Virus record (IMG/VR): IMGVR_UViG_3300047564_006062
Span: 1 to 57,815 of that record
Origin: a virus
Direction: 5' to 3' (one strand)
Length of the DNA stretch: 57,815 nt
The notes under the pieces were generated by a model, which ran no database searches, was not told the DNA's origin, and was given only the letters and a program-made list of their open reading frames with translations. The position numbers and the translations under genes are program-made. Positions within the stretch are counted from its first letter, which is position 1; every line of letters begins with the position of its first letter. Shown here in pieces: positions 32,454 through 40,220 of this stretch.

Positions 32454-33184
32454 TAGTAAACGCCTTTACCTACACTGATTTTTTTTGGCTTGTGTGCATT
32501 AGCAATCTTCTTTGGCTTGCCTGTTCCAGGCTTGCCAGCAGGACCTGCCATACTTGTTGCAATACCGCCTGCGCCACTCGCTCCTGCACTGGCTGTTTCA
32601 TTTACCTGTTCTGTGTCGTCTTTTGGTTGATAAGGAGTCTTGGTTGTTACATCAAATCCTATACCTTTATCTCTGCGTACAGTACCTGCAGGACCCATAT
32701 CGTACGACGCAGATTGCACAGTGCTCTGATCTGGGCGTTTGGTTTGCGAGATACTGAGATCGCCCACATTATAATTAGTAGTTGTTGTACCGGCCTTAGC
32801 ATCAGTAGTTTTACTCATCCCGCCTATAGTTGGTGTTGTAGTAGTTTGTTCTTTTACTTTTTTTTCTACGAGTAATCGATTAAGAGCATAGTTAGCAGCA
32901 CTTTCAGCAAACGGCATTAATTCTGCTTGTTCACTCGCTGCCTCATATTTCATATAATCTCGAACACTTTCCAAGTACTCACTGGCAAGTGTTAGTTTGC
33001 TTTGAACCCACCCTTCGAGACCTTCCATTTCGCTGATGTCTTTTAACAAGCGATGGATTTCAATTGCAGCTTGTGCTGCACTGTACATTTGACTACGAGC
33101 CATTTGGACTTCGTGATCGCGATGCATGTCATCGGCTTCTTGTGCAATAACGCTACTTTCTACTACAAATTCTGTTGTTTTCAT
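32453..33184 (-). CDS. Virion-type protein with helical core and flexible tail
   Basis: A 243-residue protein. The N-terminus MKTTEFVVESSVIAQEADDM closely recalls the T4 capsid-targeting leader (MKT-x-x-F-x-x-E). A helical domain follows (YSAAQAAIEIHRLLKDISE, EGLEGWVQSKLTLASEYLE), a module frequent in marine T4-like phages. After residue 115 it becomes Thr/Gly/Lys-rich and probably disordered. Packaging inside the prohead is plausible but inferred. Confidence 0.72.
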   Translation of the reverse strand: MKTTEFVVESSVIAQEADDMHRDHEVQMARSQMYSAAQAAIEIHRLLKDISEMEGLEGWVQSKLTLASEYLESVRDYMKYEAASEQAELMPFAESAANYALNRLLVEKKVKEQTTTTPTIGGMSKTTDAKAGTTTTNYNVGDLSISQTKRPDQSTVQSASYDMGPAGTVRRDKGIGFDVTTKTPYQPKDDTEQVNETASAGASGAGGIATSMAGPAGKPGTGKPKKIANAHKPKKISVGKGVY

Positions 33185-33205
33185 AACTTTACCTTACCAT
33201 ATTTA

Positions 33206-33213
33206 ATATTTAG
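33206..33213 (-). promoter_or_regulatory. T4-late-type promoter motif CTAAATAT
   Basis: Minus strand, overlapping the TAA stop of the upstream gene (33210-33212), 22 bases before the ATG at 33184. A second TAAATATGG follows in the gap. Confidence 0.45.
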
Positions 33214-33518
33214 TAGTTACAAGCAAAGGTCCACTGTTTGTTCTCATAACCGTCTTTACCAGGCTGTCTTGGCATTTCTACATTGTCCACAAGCAATCTT
33301 TGCAACTGAAAATTACCGTTGTCGGAACAATTTTCAATTCGTACACAATGCACGCCGGGTATTAAATCACAAACCATGTTTTCTTGTATGTAATAATCAT
33401 AACCGGCCCAACCAAATGTGCGTTCTACTATCATGTCGTTGTCTACATATATTCTGTATATTGGTGGATCCCCGCTCCAATGACATAATACATCAAAACG
33501 CATGTGCCTTTGAAACAT
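33210..33518 (-). CDS. Small beta-rich protein
   Basis: A 102-residue protein of short strands: FDVLCHWSGDPPIYRIYVDND, IVERTFGWAGYDYYIQE, HCVRIENCSDNGNFQLQRLL. The order (strand with x-Y-x-I-x-V, then R-x-F, then G-x-H/N-x-I-x-x-EN) matches the other beta-sandwich-like proteins at 15203-15586 and 34453-34935. Such folds often bind sugars or decorate capsids. No catalytic motif is visible. Its start overlaps the nucleotidyltransferase stop. Confidence 0.7.
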   Translation of the reverse strand: MFQRHMRFDVLCHWSGDPPIYRIYVDNDMIVERTFGWAGYDYYIQENMVCDLIPGVHCVRIENCSDNGNFQLQRLLVDNVEMPRQPGKDGYENKQWTFACNY

Positions 33519-34423
33519 TATTTTTTCCTGCCCTGGCAGTGTGCTCGCTGACTGAACCCTCGTGGATTACTGCAATTGATTGAACGCTTGTATTTGGCTG
33601 ACCATTTTTCCTTAAGTGTATCAATTTCTTCTTTGAGTTTTTTATATTTCTTAGTAAGATGATAACCTGCCATCATACGTGGTAACGTACTGGCATTAAC
33701 ATCATTATCATCACCCATGGTAGCCATCACATAACGCGGATCTTTGCTATTTTTTACCACTCCTACTCCGGCTGCCTCTTCATTTACAGTTTGTGGAATT
33801 TTGTCTAAGATTCTACCCAGTTCGGCATCATCTCTGCCGTACATTTGTAGCAAATATTCTGATCTGCCTTTGGGGTCATTTCTCACTGCGTTCCATGCAG
33901 CTCGAGCCGGGGTGCCGTGACTAACATCTACTGGTTGATTGTTTATTGTAATAACTTTTTGACGTTCATCTGCAATGACCACATATCCGTGCTTGTCAGC
34001 TGTAGTGCATTTGTCTAAACTTTCGAAAGTTTTGAAGTAGCCAGGATTACCATCTTTTTTAACACTGTCAGGACGAAGTCTATCTCGGTCTGGTGCACCT
34101 ACTGCTGCTATGAAAATAGTATTAGCAGGATTGAACTGAGGTTCTGGGAGTTTGTACGGATTTGTTACTTCGATGATACGATCGCTGGGTATACCAGCCG
34201 CATGCATGAATACTGTTTTGTCTGAAAAGTTAAATGGACTTTTAGGAAGTTCTACTTTGTTACTGGTAGCTATAAAAACATTATCTCTACCAAACTTACC
34301 CTGTAGACTATGAAATACTTCTCCATGCCCAAGATGGAACGGTTGAAAACGTCCAGGATATAGTACTACTAACCGAGGGCCGGCTTCTGCAACATAAGAT
34401 TCAAAAAGATCAGCAATGAGCAT
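33518..34423 (-). CDS. HxGH nucleotidyltransferase with leader and Cys tail
   Basis: A 301-residue cytidylyltransferase-like protein: VVLYPGRFQPFHLGHGEVF (19-37) holds the H30-x-G-H33 active site, as in NMN adenylyltransferases. The enzyme would join a nucleotide to a phosphate substrate, perhaps in NAD synthesis; the substrate-specific part is not decisive. Unusually, it begins with MLIADLFESYVAEA, similar to a capsid-targeting leader, and ends with INCSNPRGFSQRAHCQGRKK, a basic two-Cys tail. These additions and the virion-gene neighbourhood suggest a packaged enzyme. Confidence 0.85.
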   Translation of the reverse strand: MLIADLFESYVAEAGPRLVVLYPGRFQPFHLGHGEVFHSLQGKFGRDNVFIATSNKVELPKSPFNFSDKTVFMHAAGIPSDRIIEVTNPYKLPEPQFNPANTIFIAAVGAPDRDRLRPDSVKKDGNPGYFKTFESLDKCTTADKHGYVVIADERQKVITINNQPVDVSHGTPARAAWNAVRNDPKGRSEYLLQMYGRDDAELGRILDKIPQTVNEEAAGVGVVKNSKDPRYVMATMGDDNDVNASTLPRMMAGYHLTKKYKKLKEEIDTLKEKWSAKYKRSINCSNPRGFSQRAHCQGRKK

Positions 34424-34443
34424 GGAAAATCCATTATATTGCT

Positions 34444-34451
34444 GTATTTAG
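34444..34451 (-). promoter_or_regulatory. T4-late-type promoter motif CTAAATAC
   Basis: Minus strand, 20 bases before the ATG of the nucleotidyltransferase gene and one base after the TAA stop of the upstream gene (34453-34455). Confidence 0.5.
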
Positions 34452-34452
34452 C

Positions 34453-34935
34453 TTAAATGTTTTCGAGTAGCCAAATGTAGAATGGACTTGTGAACGGCAA
34501 TTTCCAAGTACCATTCCACCCTAAGTTAACACAGTTATTAACGGATTCCGGCAACGTTTCGCCCTTACGGAATACGTCAGATTTGTATCGTTCTGGGTAT
34601 TCTGGATAATATTCACTAAGCGACCACTTTAAAGGGCCTAACTCGATTTGATCAATTTCAATAGTATCTATATTAAGAAGTAAATCTTGGATAATATTAC
34701 CGTCAGAATCGATCACAGTATCGCCAAACCCTTTGTTTAAAAGTTCTATCTCTATGGTATTTGATTCTTGATCGATTTCCGCATCAAATTCAAAAAATTC
34801 AGTTTCGTTTACTTGGCCGCGAATTTTTTCATGTATAAATTTTTTGCCGTTGATACTTATTTTAAATTCTGGTTGTTTTTTAGTAGAAGACCCACTAAGT
34901 CCAAATTTAAAATTTAAAGTTTCTTTATCATGCAT
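34453..34935 (-). CDS. Beta-rich protein with conserved C-terminal motif
   Basis: A 160-residue protein: FKFGLSGSSTKKQPEFKISI, FIHEKIRGQVNETEFFEFDA and NTIEIELLNKGFGDTVIDSD are strands, with an acidic loop and a conserved end NNCVNLGWNGTWKLPFTSPF. It resembles the 127-residue protein at 15203-15586 (YGWMDELGTYTINLHSNA end) in order and length, so they may be homologous. A capsid decoration or sugar-binding role is possible; unproven. Confidence 0.68.
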   Translation of the reverse strand: MHDKETLNFKFGLSGSSTKKQPEFKISINGKKFIHEKIRGQVNETEFFEFDAEIDQESNTIEIELLNKGFGDTVIDSDGNIIQDLLLNIDTIEIDQIELGPLKWSLSEYYPEYPERYKSDVFRKGETLPESVNNCVNLGWNGTWKLPFTSPFYIWLLENI

Positions 34936-34946
34936 ATTATATCCTC

Positions 34947-35882
34947 TTACCCTGGCACTTTTTGAGCCATTTGAATTGCATCTTGAAGTGCTCGTGGTGC
35001 GCCAGAGGCAGCATCAGTAACTGGCTGACCAAATTGCGGCATTTTGCTCAGATCGCCTACAAACTCGTAATGTCCAATATGATTCAGCAACACTTTGCCG
35101 TGTGCCCAAATCTCACCACCCAACTTGCTCCATCTACGACAGAACAGCCAATCTTCACTCAAGTAGTGACCTTTTTCGTCAATGGCTACATCAAAGATAC
35201 TGAACATGGTTGGTTCGTACTGTTTGCCCAATCCTACATCATCAACATATTTGCATTCAGGATGTGCTGTACAAAGCTTTTCGTATACGTGCCGCTTGAA
35301 CAGCAAGAAACCTGTGCCCATGGTGTCTACAGTAAAGATGTCGCCTTGTACTTTTGTTTCTGGCTTGAGATTGATTACATAGTTAACAGGTAATGCTTTT
35401 TTAGGATACAGACCGCCAATTACATCCTTGTCACAAGCTATCATTTGTAGTATTGACTCAGGTTGAAATCTAATATCGGCATCAATGAACATAAAATGTG
35501 TTGCTGCTTGATTGGTCATCATTTTAGCCATAAGATTGTTACGTGCTCGGGTAACCAAACTCTCGTTCACCATTGTGTCTAATGACCAGTTTAAACCAAC
35601 TTGTTGAGCCATCAGAATAAATCTTAGCAAAGATGTCATTGTTGGTTCACTTACGTTGCCACCATAACACGGCATACCAATATGCAAGTGACATTTACTA
35701 AAATCAAAAGGTTGTCCTTGTGGTTGAGCCTGTTGGGCAGAACGTTGTGCAGCCGCTTGTTTGATTAACGACACAGCATCTTGCTGAGGTGTTGATTGTT
35801 GTTTTTGTTCAGCTGCTGCTTTGATAGCAGCTACAGCATCGGCTTGTGTGGATGCATTGTCTCCAATTACTTTTTTGGTCAT
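34947..35882 (-). CDS. GT-A glycosyltransferase-like protein with Gln/Ala-rich extension
   Basis: A 311-residue protein. Residues 1-58 are an Ala/Gln-rich extension with two related repeats (DAVAAIKAAAEQKQQ and DAVSLIKQAAAQRSA). From residue 65 a GT-A domain follows: LHIGMPCYGGNVSEPTMTSL, RARNNLMAKMMTNQA, HFMFIDADIRFQPESILQMI (the DxD-like metal site) and YLSEDWLFCRRWSKLGG. Such phage glycosyltransferases decorate glycans or proteins; the acceptor is unknown. A ribosome binding site GAGAG precedes the ATG. Confidence 0.8.
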   Translation of the reverse strand: MTKKVIGDNASTQADAVAAIKAAAEQKQQSTPQQDAVSLIKQAAAQRSAQQAQPQGQPFDFSKCHLHIGMPCYGGNVSEPTMTSLLRFILMAQQVGLNWSLDTMVNESLVTRARNNLMAKMMTNQAATHFMFIDADIRFQPESILQMIACDKDVIGGLYPKKALPVNYVINLKPETKVQGDIFTVDTMGTGFLLFKRHVYEKLCTAHPECKYVDDVGLGKQYEPTMFSIFDVAIDEKGHYLSEDWLFCRRWSKLGGEIWAHGKVLLNHIGHYEFVGDLSKMPQFGQPVTDAASGAPRALQDAIQMAQKVPG

Positions 35883-35908
35883 TGATTTCTCTCTTGGTTA
35901 AATTTTGA

Positions 35909-36079
35909 TTAGGCTTTGTTTACTTCGACAACAACACCGTTGCCAAACAATTCTTCTGCTACTGATCCTAAAGCTGCAATAATCTCGCTGTTGGCAAGAT
36001 CAGGTGCATCTACGGCATCAGAGTCTTTTACTAATTTGCTTATGGTAATAACAATTACCTCTTCATGTATTTTTGCCAT
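35909..36079 (-). CDS. Small conserved acidic phage protein
   Basis: A 56-residue frame from the ATG at 36077-36079. MAKIHEEVIVITISKLVKD opens with a beta-strand, followed by acidic residues (DSDAVDAPDLANSE), a helix (IIAALGSVAEELFGNG) and a final strand (VVVEVNKA). A CAAGGAAG ribosome binding site and a late-type promoter lie upstream. The pattern looks like a conserved T4-like gene; function unknown. Confidence 0.75.
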   Translation of the reverse strand: MAKIHEEVIVITISKLVKDSDAVDAPDLANSEIIAALGSVAEELFGNGVVVEVNKA

Positions 36080-36100
36080 TTGGGCTTCCTTGAATAATAG

Positions 36101-36113
36101 TATTATTTATTAT
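36101..36113 (-). promoter_or_regulatory. T4-late-type promoter motif ATAATAAATAATA
   Basis: Minus strand; it includes the stop codon of the upstream gene (36103-36105) and lies 22 bases before the ATG at 36079. Confidence 0.45.
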
Positions 36114-36825
36114 CCAAGCAAACCAGCTCTGAAACTTCTCTAATTATATCTGGATTAATAAGAGTAATAAATGTAGCCACATGTCGATCATTTGAATAAA
36201 AATACGAACCCCAAATCCAGTCATGAGGTCTGCTCAAACTTTCTGTGGTGTGTTGATTAATTCTTACCAGATCTCCCAAACTTTGTAGATAAGATAGAAT
36301 CTGAGTTCTGGTATCGTATGAGAACTGTTTTTCTTTAAACCATATTCTATACTTATATTTTGGAGGCTTTTTAACTAAGACAACATGTTTATCTAAAATA
36401 GCTTTGATTTCGTTGTTTTCAGGACCGGTAATAGATGTTATCTTACTCCTATTATCCGGATCAATTGAATGAGCAACTGATTTGATCATTAACTCATCTG
36501 TGGCATAAACAGATATTTTTGGTTCTTCAGTACGTATCTTTACGTCGGGGTACTCGTAGTAAAGATTACTGAGGCTATGTAGAAATCCGACATCTGCTTC
36601 TTTGAGGTATTTAAACAATTGCTTGTTATGCCACGAACCTTGTCTTTTATAGTCGCGCACCCACCCAAGACGTTTGCCAATGTCAATGGCTATATCATTA
36701 CACCTGATACTCTTGCAACCTGGAGCATAAATGTCCAGTCTGTAATAATATTGATTGTAAAATTGTTTAGTTGATGATAATACTTCAATACTTGGAGATA
36801 GGTTCTTCCAATACGATATATCCAT
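36103..36825 (-). CDS. Hypothetical protein following clpA
   Basis: A 240-residue soluble protein rich in Tyr, Lys and Ser. Segments of interest are YYYRLDIYAPGCKSIRCNDI, VRDYKRQGSWHNKQLFKYLK, EEPKISVYATDELMIKSVAH and WIWGSYFYSNDRHVATFITL. The start overlaps the end of clpA by 41 bases. I recognise no family. The neighbourhood suggests a role in late gene expression or proteolysis, but nothing in the protein proves this. Confidence 0.72.
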   Translation of the reverse strand: MDISYWKNLSPSIEVLSSTKQFYNQYYYRLDIYAPGCKSIRCNDIAIDIGKRLGWVRDYKRQGSWHNKQLFKYLKEADVGFLHSLSNLYYEYPDVKIRTEEPKISVYATDELMIKSVAHSIDPDNRSKITSITGPENNEIKAILDKHVVLVKKPPKYKYRIWFKEKQFSYDTRTQILSYLQSLGDLVRINQHTTESLSRPHDWIWGSYFYSNDRHVATFITLINPDIIREVSELVCLDNK

Positions 36826-39079
36826 TTTCGTCTATTCTATGGTGAAGGTTAGAAGTTTCTACTGTTTGAAATACGAATTCTTTGTTGGAAAAATCAACAA
36901 TTATAGTGCTACCTGATGTAATATTTTCAAATAAAATCTTTTTACTAAGTGGAACCTTAATTACATCGTTAATTTTACGTTGTAACGGTCTTGCGCCCAT
37001 TTTAGGATCAAACCCGTTAATTACCAATTCATCAACTGCCTTTTCAGTCAGTCGTACTCGTAATTGTTTATCTTGTAGTAAGTCGTTAAGTTCGTTAATA
37101 AACTTATTGACAATTTTTCTCATACTCAAATTATCAAGTTTACCAAATTTTACTACCCCGTCTAATCTATTTCTAAATTCTGGTTTAAAAAAGTCTTTAA
37201 CAGCTTTGTCATCTTCACCTTCGCGCTCCAATGCAGTAGTAAATCCAATGGTGTTTCTATCATTGTCAGCTGCGCCAAGATTACTTGTTAATATAATAAT
37301 TGAGTTTCTACAATCTGCTTTTTTACCATTACTACTGGTAATGGTGCCTTCGTCCATCATTTGCAATAGAATATTACTAACATCGGGATGTGCTTTTTCA
37401 ATCTCATCCATTAGGATAATGGAGTTAGGATTCTTTTCGACGTCCGAAATAAGCAATCCGCCGCCCAAATTACCATCATCATATCCAACATAACCCGGAG
37501 GAGCTCCGATAAGTTTGGCAACAGCATGACGCTCTTGATATTCACTCATATCGTAGCGTATTAACTTCATTCCTAAATTTTCCGCTAAAAGTTTCGCCAG
37601 TTCTGTTTTACCTGTACCAGTGGGTCCTAAAAATAGAAAATTACCAATTGGTTTATTGATTGATTTTAAACCTGCTCTACTTACATAAATTTTTTCTAAA
37701 ACAGATTCTACTGCATTGTCCTGACCAAAAAGTTTATCTTTGATTTTCACTTCAAGATTTTCTATGCCCTTGGTGTTTTCTGTGCTGCCAATTTGTTCCG
37801 CAGGAATCTTGGTCATTTTGCTTAATGCATCAACTATGTCCGATCTATTTACAACCCAACTTGATTGAGATAGTTTACGTTTTGCACAACATATGTCAAC
37901 AAGGTCAAGAGCTTTGTCTGGAAGTTTTTTATCTGTTTGATATCTTACACTCAAATCAACTGCTGCTTCAATGGCACTGTCGCTAATTGTTCCGTTGTGA
38001 AATTTCTCAAAATGAGATCTCAGTCCGTATAAAATATCTTTGGCCACTTGCGGACTTGGTTCATCAACTGTAATACGCTGGAACCTACGCATCAGCGCAC
38101 GATCTTTTTCGAATGTTGTTGTGTACTCTTCCCAAGTGGTGCTTGCTATAACTTTTATTTTTCCTTTAGCCAGTGCAGGCTTTATCATATTACTAAAATC
38201 AGGTCCACTGTTACTTCCTGATCCAGCACCGCGCATCTGATGAGCTTCGTCAATGAATAGTATTGCTTTGCCTTTTACTGTAAGAGCTGCGATTATTTCT
38301 TGAATCTTTTCTTCAAAGTCACCTCGGTACTTGCTTCCGGCAAGTATAGTGCCAATGTCAAGATTGTAAACTGTATAGTCGTGTAGATATGAAGGTACTG
38401 TTTTGAGAGTAATCGACAGCGCCAATCCTTCTGCTATAGCAGTTTTACCAACACCAGGATCTCCGATTAACAACACATTATTTTTGTTTCTACGTGCCAA
38501 TACTTCTACTATTTCATTTGTTTCATAATTTCTACCAATAACTGGATCAATTTTTCCGTCTGTGGCCAATTTATTTAAATTGGTGCAAAAGTGTTCCAGT
38601 ACTTTATCTGCCCTTGAAGTATCAGTAATTGTTTTACTGGAATCGCTTTTATAAGATTTATTATAAAGTTCTACAAGTTTGGCACGTTCTAACCCATACT
38701 TGACCATGAAATAGTGTGCATAACTATTATTTTCGGCATGGATACTAAGAAACAAGTCAATTAGTGTTATGTGAGTTCTGGCACTGAACAACACCTGCGT
38801 GAATGCCCGATTGAAAGTTCTTTCGAGAGCATGAGTTTTTTTTGGTTCTCCGTCAACACTGACCAGATCAATTTGTGAAAGTAGATAAGCATCTAAATCA
38901 TTTTCCAGTGCATCTACGTCGGCACCGTAATTAACAAGTAAATCTCTAAATGGTTCATATCTAAGCATGGATAAAAACACATGTTCGAGAGTCACATACT
39001 CGTGACTGAGTTTGATTGCCAATTGAGTCGCTTCTTCAATGACATGATCTATTTCTGAGTTAGTTTGTAACATATCCAT
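36785..39079 (-). CDS. clpA: ClpA-type AAA+ unfoldase
   Basis: A 764-residue double AAA+ ATPase, the length of E. coli ClpA (758). An N-domain (1-145) is followed by D1 with Walker A GDPGVGKT (206-213) and Walker B FIDE (275-278), then D2 with GPTGTGKT (485-492) and LMDEIEKAH (556-564). Pore loops KYRG (250-253) and GYVG (529-532) are present. IGF at 611-613 matches the ClpP-binding loop, and the ClpB middle domain is absent. It would unfold substrates and feed host ClpP. It is encoded three bases after dnaJ, so chaperone and unfoldase are co-expressed. Confidence 0.92.
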   Translation of the reverse strand: MDMLQTNSEIDHVIEEATQLAIKLSHEYVTLEHVFLSMLRYEPFRDLLVNYGADVDALENDLDAYLLSQIDLVSVDGEPKKTHALERTFNRAFTQVLFSARTHITLIDLFLSIHAENNSYAHYFMVKYGLERAKLVELYNKSYKSDSSKTITDTSRADKVLEHFCTNLNKLATDGKIDPVIGRNYETNEIVEVLARRNKNNVLLIGDPGVGKTAIAEGLALSITLKTVPSYLHDYTVYNLDIGTILAGSKYRGDFEEKIQEIIAALTVKGKAILFIDEAHQMRGAGSGSNSGPDFSNMIKPALAKGKIKVIASTTWEEYTTTFEKDRALMRRFQRITVDEPSPQVAKDILYGLRSHFEKFHNGTISDSAIEAAVDLSVRYQTDKKLPDKALDLVDICCAKRKLSQSSWVVNRSDIVDALSKMTKIPAEQIGSTENTKGIENLEVKIKDKLFGQDNAVESVLEKIYVSRAGLKSINKPIGNFLFLGPTGTGKTELAKLLAENLGMKLIRYDMSEYQERHAVAKLIGAPPGYVGYDDGNLGGGLLISDVEKNPNSIILMDEIEKAHPDVSNILLQMMDEGTITSSNGKKADCRNSIIILTSNLGAADNDRNTIGFTTALEREGEDDKAVKDFFKPEFRNRLDGVVKFGKLDNLSMRKIVNKFINELNDLLQDKQLRVRLTEKAVDELVINGFDPKMGARPLQRKINDVIKVPLSKKILFENITSGSTIIVDFSNKEFVFQTVETSNLHHRIDENGYIVLEEPISKY

Positions 39080-39081
39080 AT

Positions 39082-39948
39082 TTAGTGAAGGGAAAACAAG
39101 TTTTTTAGAGTTTGTTTTTGTTCATCATTGAGATGAGTTGGAATAGTTATTTTAACAGAAATCAAGAGTGAACCCCTAATATTTTGGTCCATTGCATATA
39201 ATCCTTGATTGCTTATTCTAAACTTGGTGCCATTTTGTGTACCTGGTGGTATTGTTAATTCAAACTGTCGATTGTCGATGCCATTTACAGTGATGTGCTC
39301 ACCAACCATGGCCCGCACACAATCAATCTCTACAGTGTGTATCAAATCTAAATTATCAACCTGGAACAGTGTATCATTCTCCACTTGAATTTTGATAAAC
39401 AAATCGCCTCTTGGTAAACTTTCAAAAAAGTTGTCTCCAAGATTGGGATATTTGATTGTGGTGTTTGCACGTACTCCTTTAGGAATACGTACATCAACAG
39501 CTTGTCGACCACCATTTGTGGTTTGTATGCTTATTGTTTTTTGTTGATCGTTTAATGTAGTCGACAGTGGTACAACAATATCAACCTGCATATCTTTATT
39601 ACGCCTTGGTTGTCTAAATGCACCAAAAGGATCCCCTCGTGTACCACCAAAATCTTGCCCAAAAGCGAATCCAAAGTTTCGAAGCATGTCCTCCATGCCC
39701 GGCGGCATACCGCCGCCAAAATCTTGGCCATTGATGTTAAATCTTATTCCGCTATGTCTACGCTCAGCATCATAATGAGCACGATGTTGTTCGTCACCTA
39801 TGACATCGTAAGCTGATTGAATTTCTTGGAATTTATTAGTGTCACCACCTTTATCGGGATGGTGCTGCATGGCGAGCTTGCGATAAGCTCGTTTAATTTC
39901 GTCTTGACTGGCTGTTTCGCTAACACCTAAAGTTGCGTAATGGGTCAT
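39082..39948 (-). CDS. DnaJ/CbpA-type co-chaperone
   Basis: A 288-residue J-domain protein. HYATLGVSETASQDEIKRAY and KLAMQHHPDKGG show the J-domain with HPD at 30-32. A Gly/Phe linker (GQDFGGGMPPGMEDML) follows, and C-terminal substrate domains (VDIVVPLSTTLNDQQKTISI, IPPGTQNGTKFRISNQGLYA) resemble CbpA; the DnaJ zinc finger is missing. It should stimulate host DnaK. A sigma70-like promoter ends eight bases before the ATG and no ribosome binding site is visible, so its early mRNA is probably leaderless. It is followed directly by clpA. Confidence 0.92.
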   Translation of the reverse strand: MTHYATLGVSETASQDEIKRAYRKLAMQHHPDKGGDTNKFQEIQSAYDVIGDEQHRAHYDAERRHSGIRFNINGQDFGGGMPPGMEDMLRNFGFAFGQDFGGTRGDPFGAFRQPRRNKDMQVDIVVPLSTTLNDQQKTISIQTTNGGRQAVDVRIPKGVRANTTIKYPNLGDNFFESLPRGDLFIKIQVENDTLFQVDNLDLIHTVEIDCVRAMVGEHITVNGIDNRQFELTIPPGTQNGTKFRISNQGLYAMDQNIRGSLLISVKITIPTHLNDEQKQTLKNLFSLH

Positions 39949-39956
39949 AGATTGCT

Positions 39957-39985
39957 ATTATATACTACAAATGAAAAACGGTCAA
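39957..39985 (-). promoter_or_regulatory. Sigma70-like early promoter of dnaJ-clpA
   Basis: Minus strand: -35 TTGACC (39980-39985), 17-base spacer, -10 TATAAT (39957-39962). Eight bases separate the -10 from the ATG. The -35 box is part of the 3' arm of a terminator hairpin. Confidence 0.82.
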
Positions 39986-40008
39986 CACTTTTAAGGCATT
40001 GACCGTTT
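39974..40008 (-). terminator. Rho-independent terminator after the lysis block
   Basis: Minus strand: a 10-bp stem AAACGGTCAA / TTGACCGTTT with a 13-base loop, running into a U run (CGTTTTTC). It follows the stop of the signal-peptide gene at 40026 by 17 bases and insulates dnaJ-clpA from it. Confidence 0.82.
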
Positions 40009-40025
40009 GATTAGACGAATTTCAA

Positions 40026-40220
40026 TTACTTTTTAGCGTCTTTGCTTGCGCCATCAATTTTGGTACCTTCCAGTTTTTTGTGCACCTTGATTGTTTTGCA
40101 AACTTCTTTTTCTTTCTTGGTCTTGTTGTCAAATTCTTTAACACAAACCTTTTTCTCCTCGGCTGCATAAACACTGGATAGTGCAAGTACACCGATCATT
40201 AATGCTATAAAATAATTCAT
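40026..40220 (-). CDS. Small secreted cysteine/lysine-rich protein
   Basis: A 64-residue protein with a clear signal peptide (MNYFIALMIGVLALSSVYAA, cleavage likely at AYA/E or nearby), then a charged EKKVCVKEFDNKTKKEKEVC stretch with two Cys and a Lys-rich tail. It would be exported to the periplasm. It is the last gene of the lysis module and precedes the terminator. Function unknown. Confidence 0.78.
   Translation of the reverse strand: MNYFIALMIGVLALSSVYAAEEKKVCVKEFDNKTKKEKEVCKTIKVHKKLEGTKIDGASKDAKK

Noticed and set aside
36882-37493. 203-codon + strand frame opposite clpA
   Set aside because: It lies wholly inside clpA, has low-complexity Ser/Leu/Asn translation typical of an antisense frame, and no start signals.
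39078-39085. CTAAATAT motif at the dnaJ stop/clpA start
   Set aside because: It overlaps the clpA ATG itself, so it could not promote clpA from its first codon; probably a chance effect of TAA followed by ATATGG.
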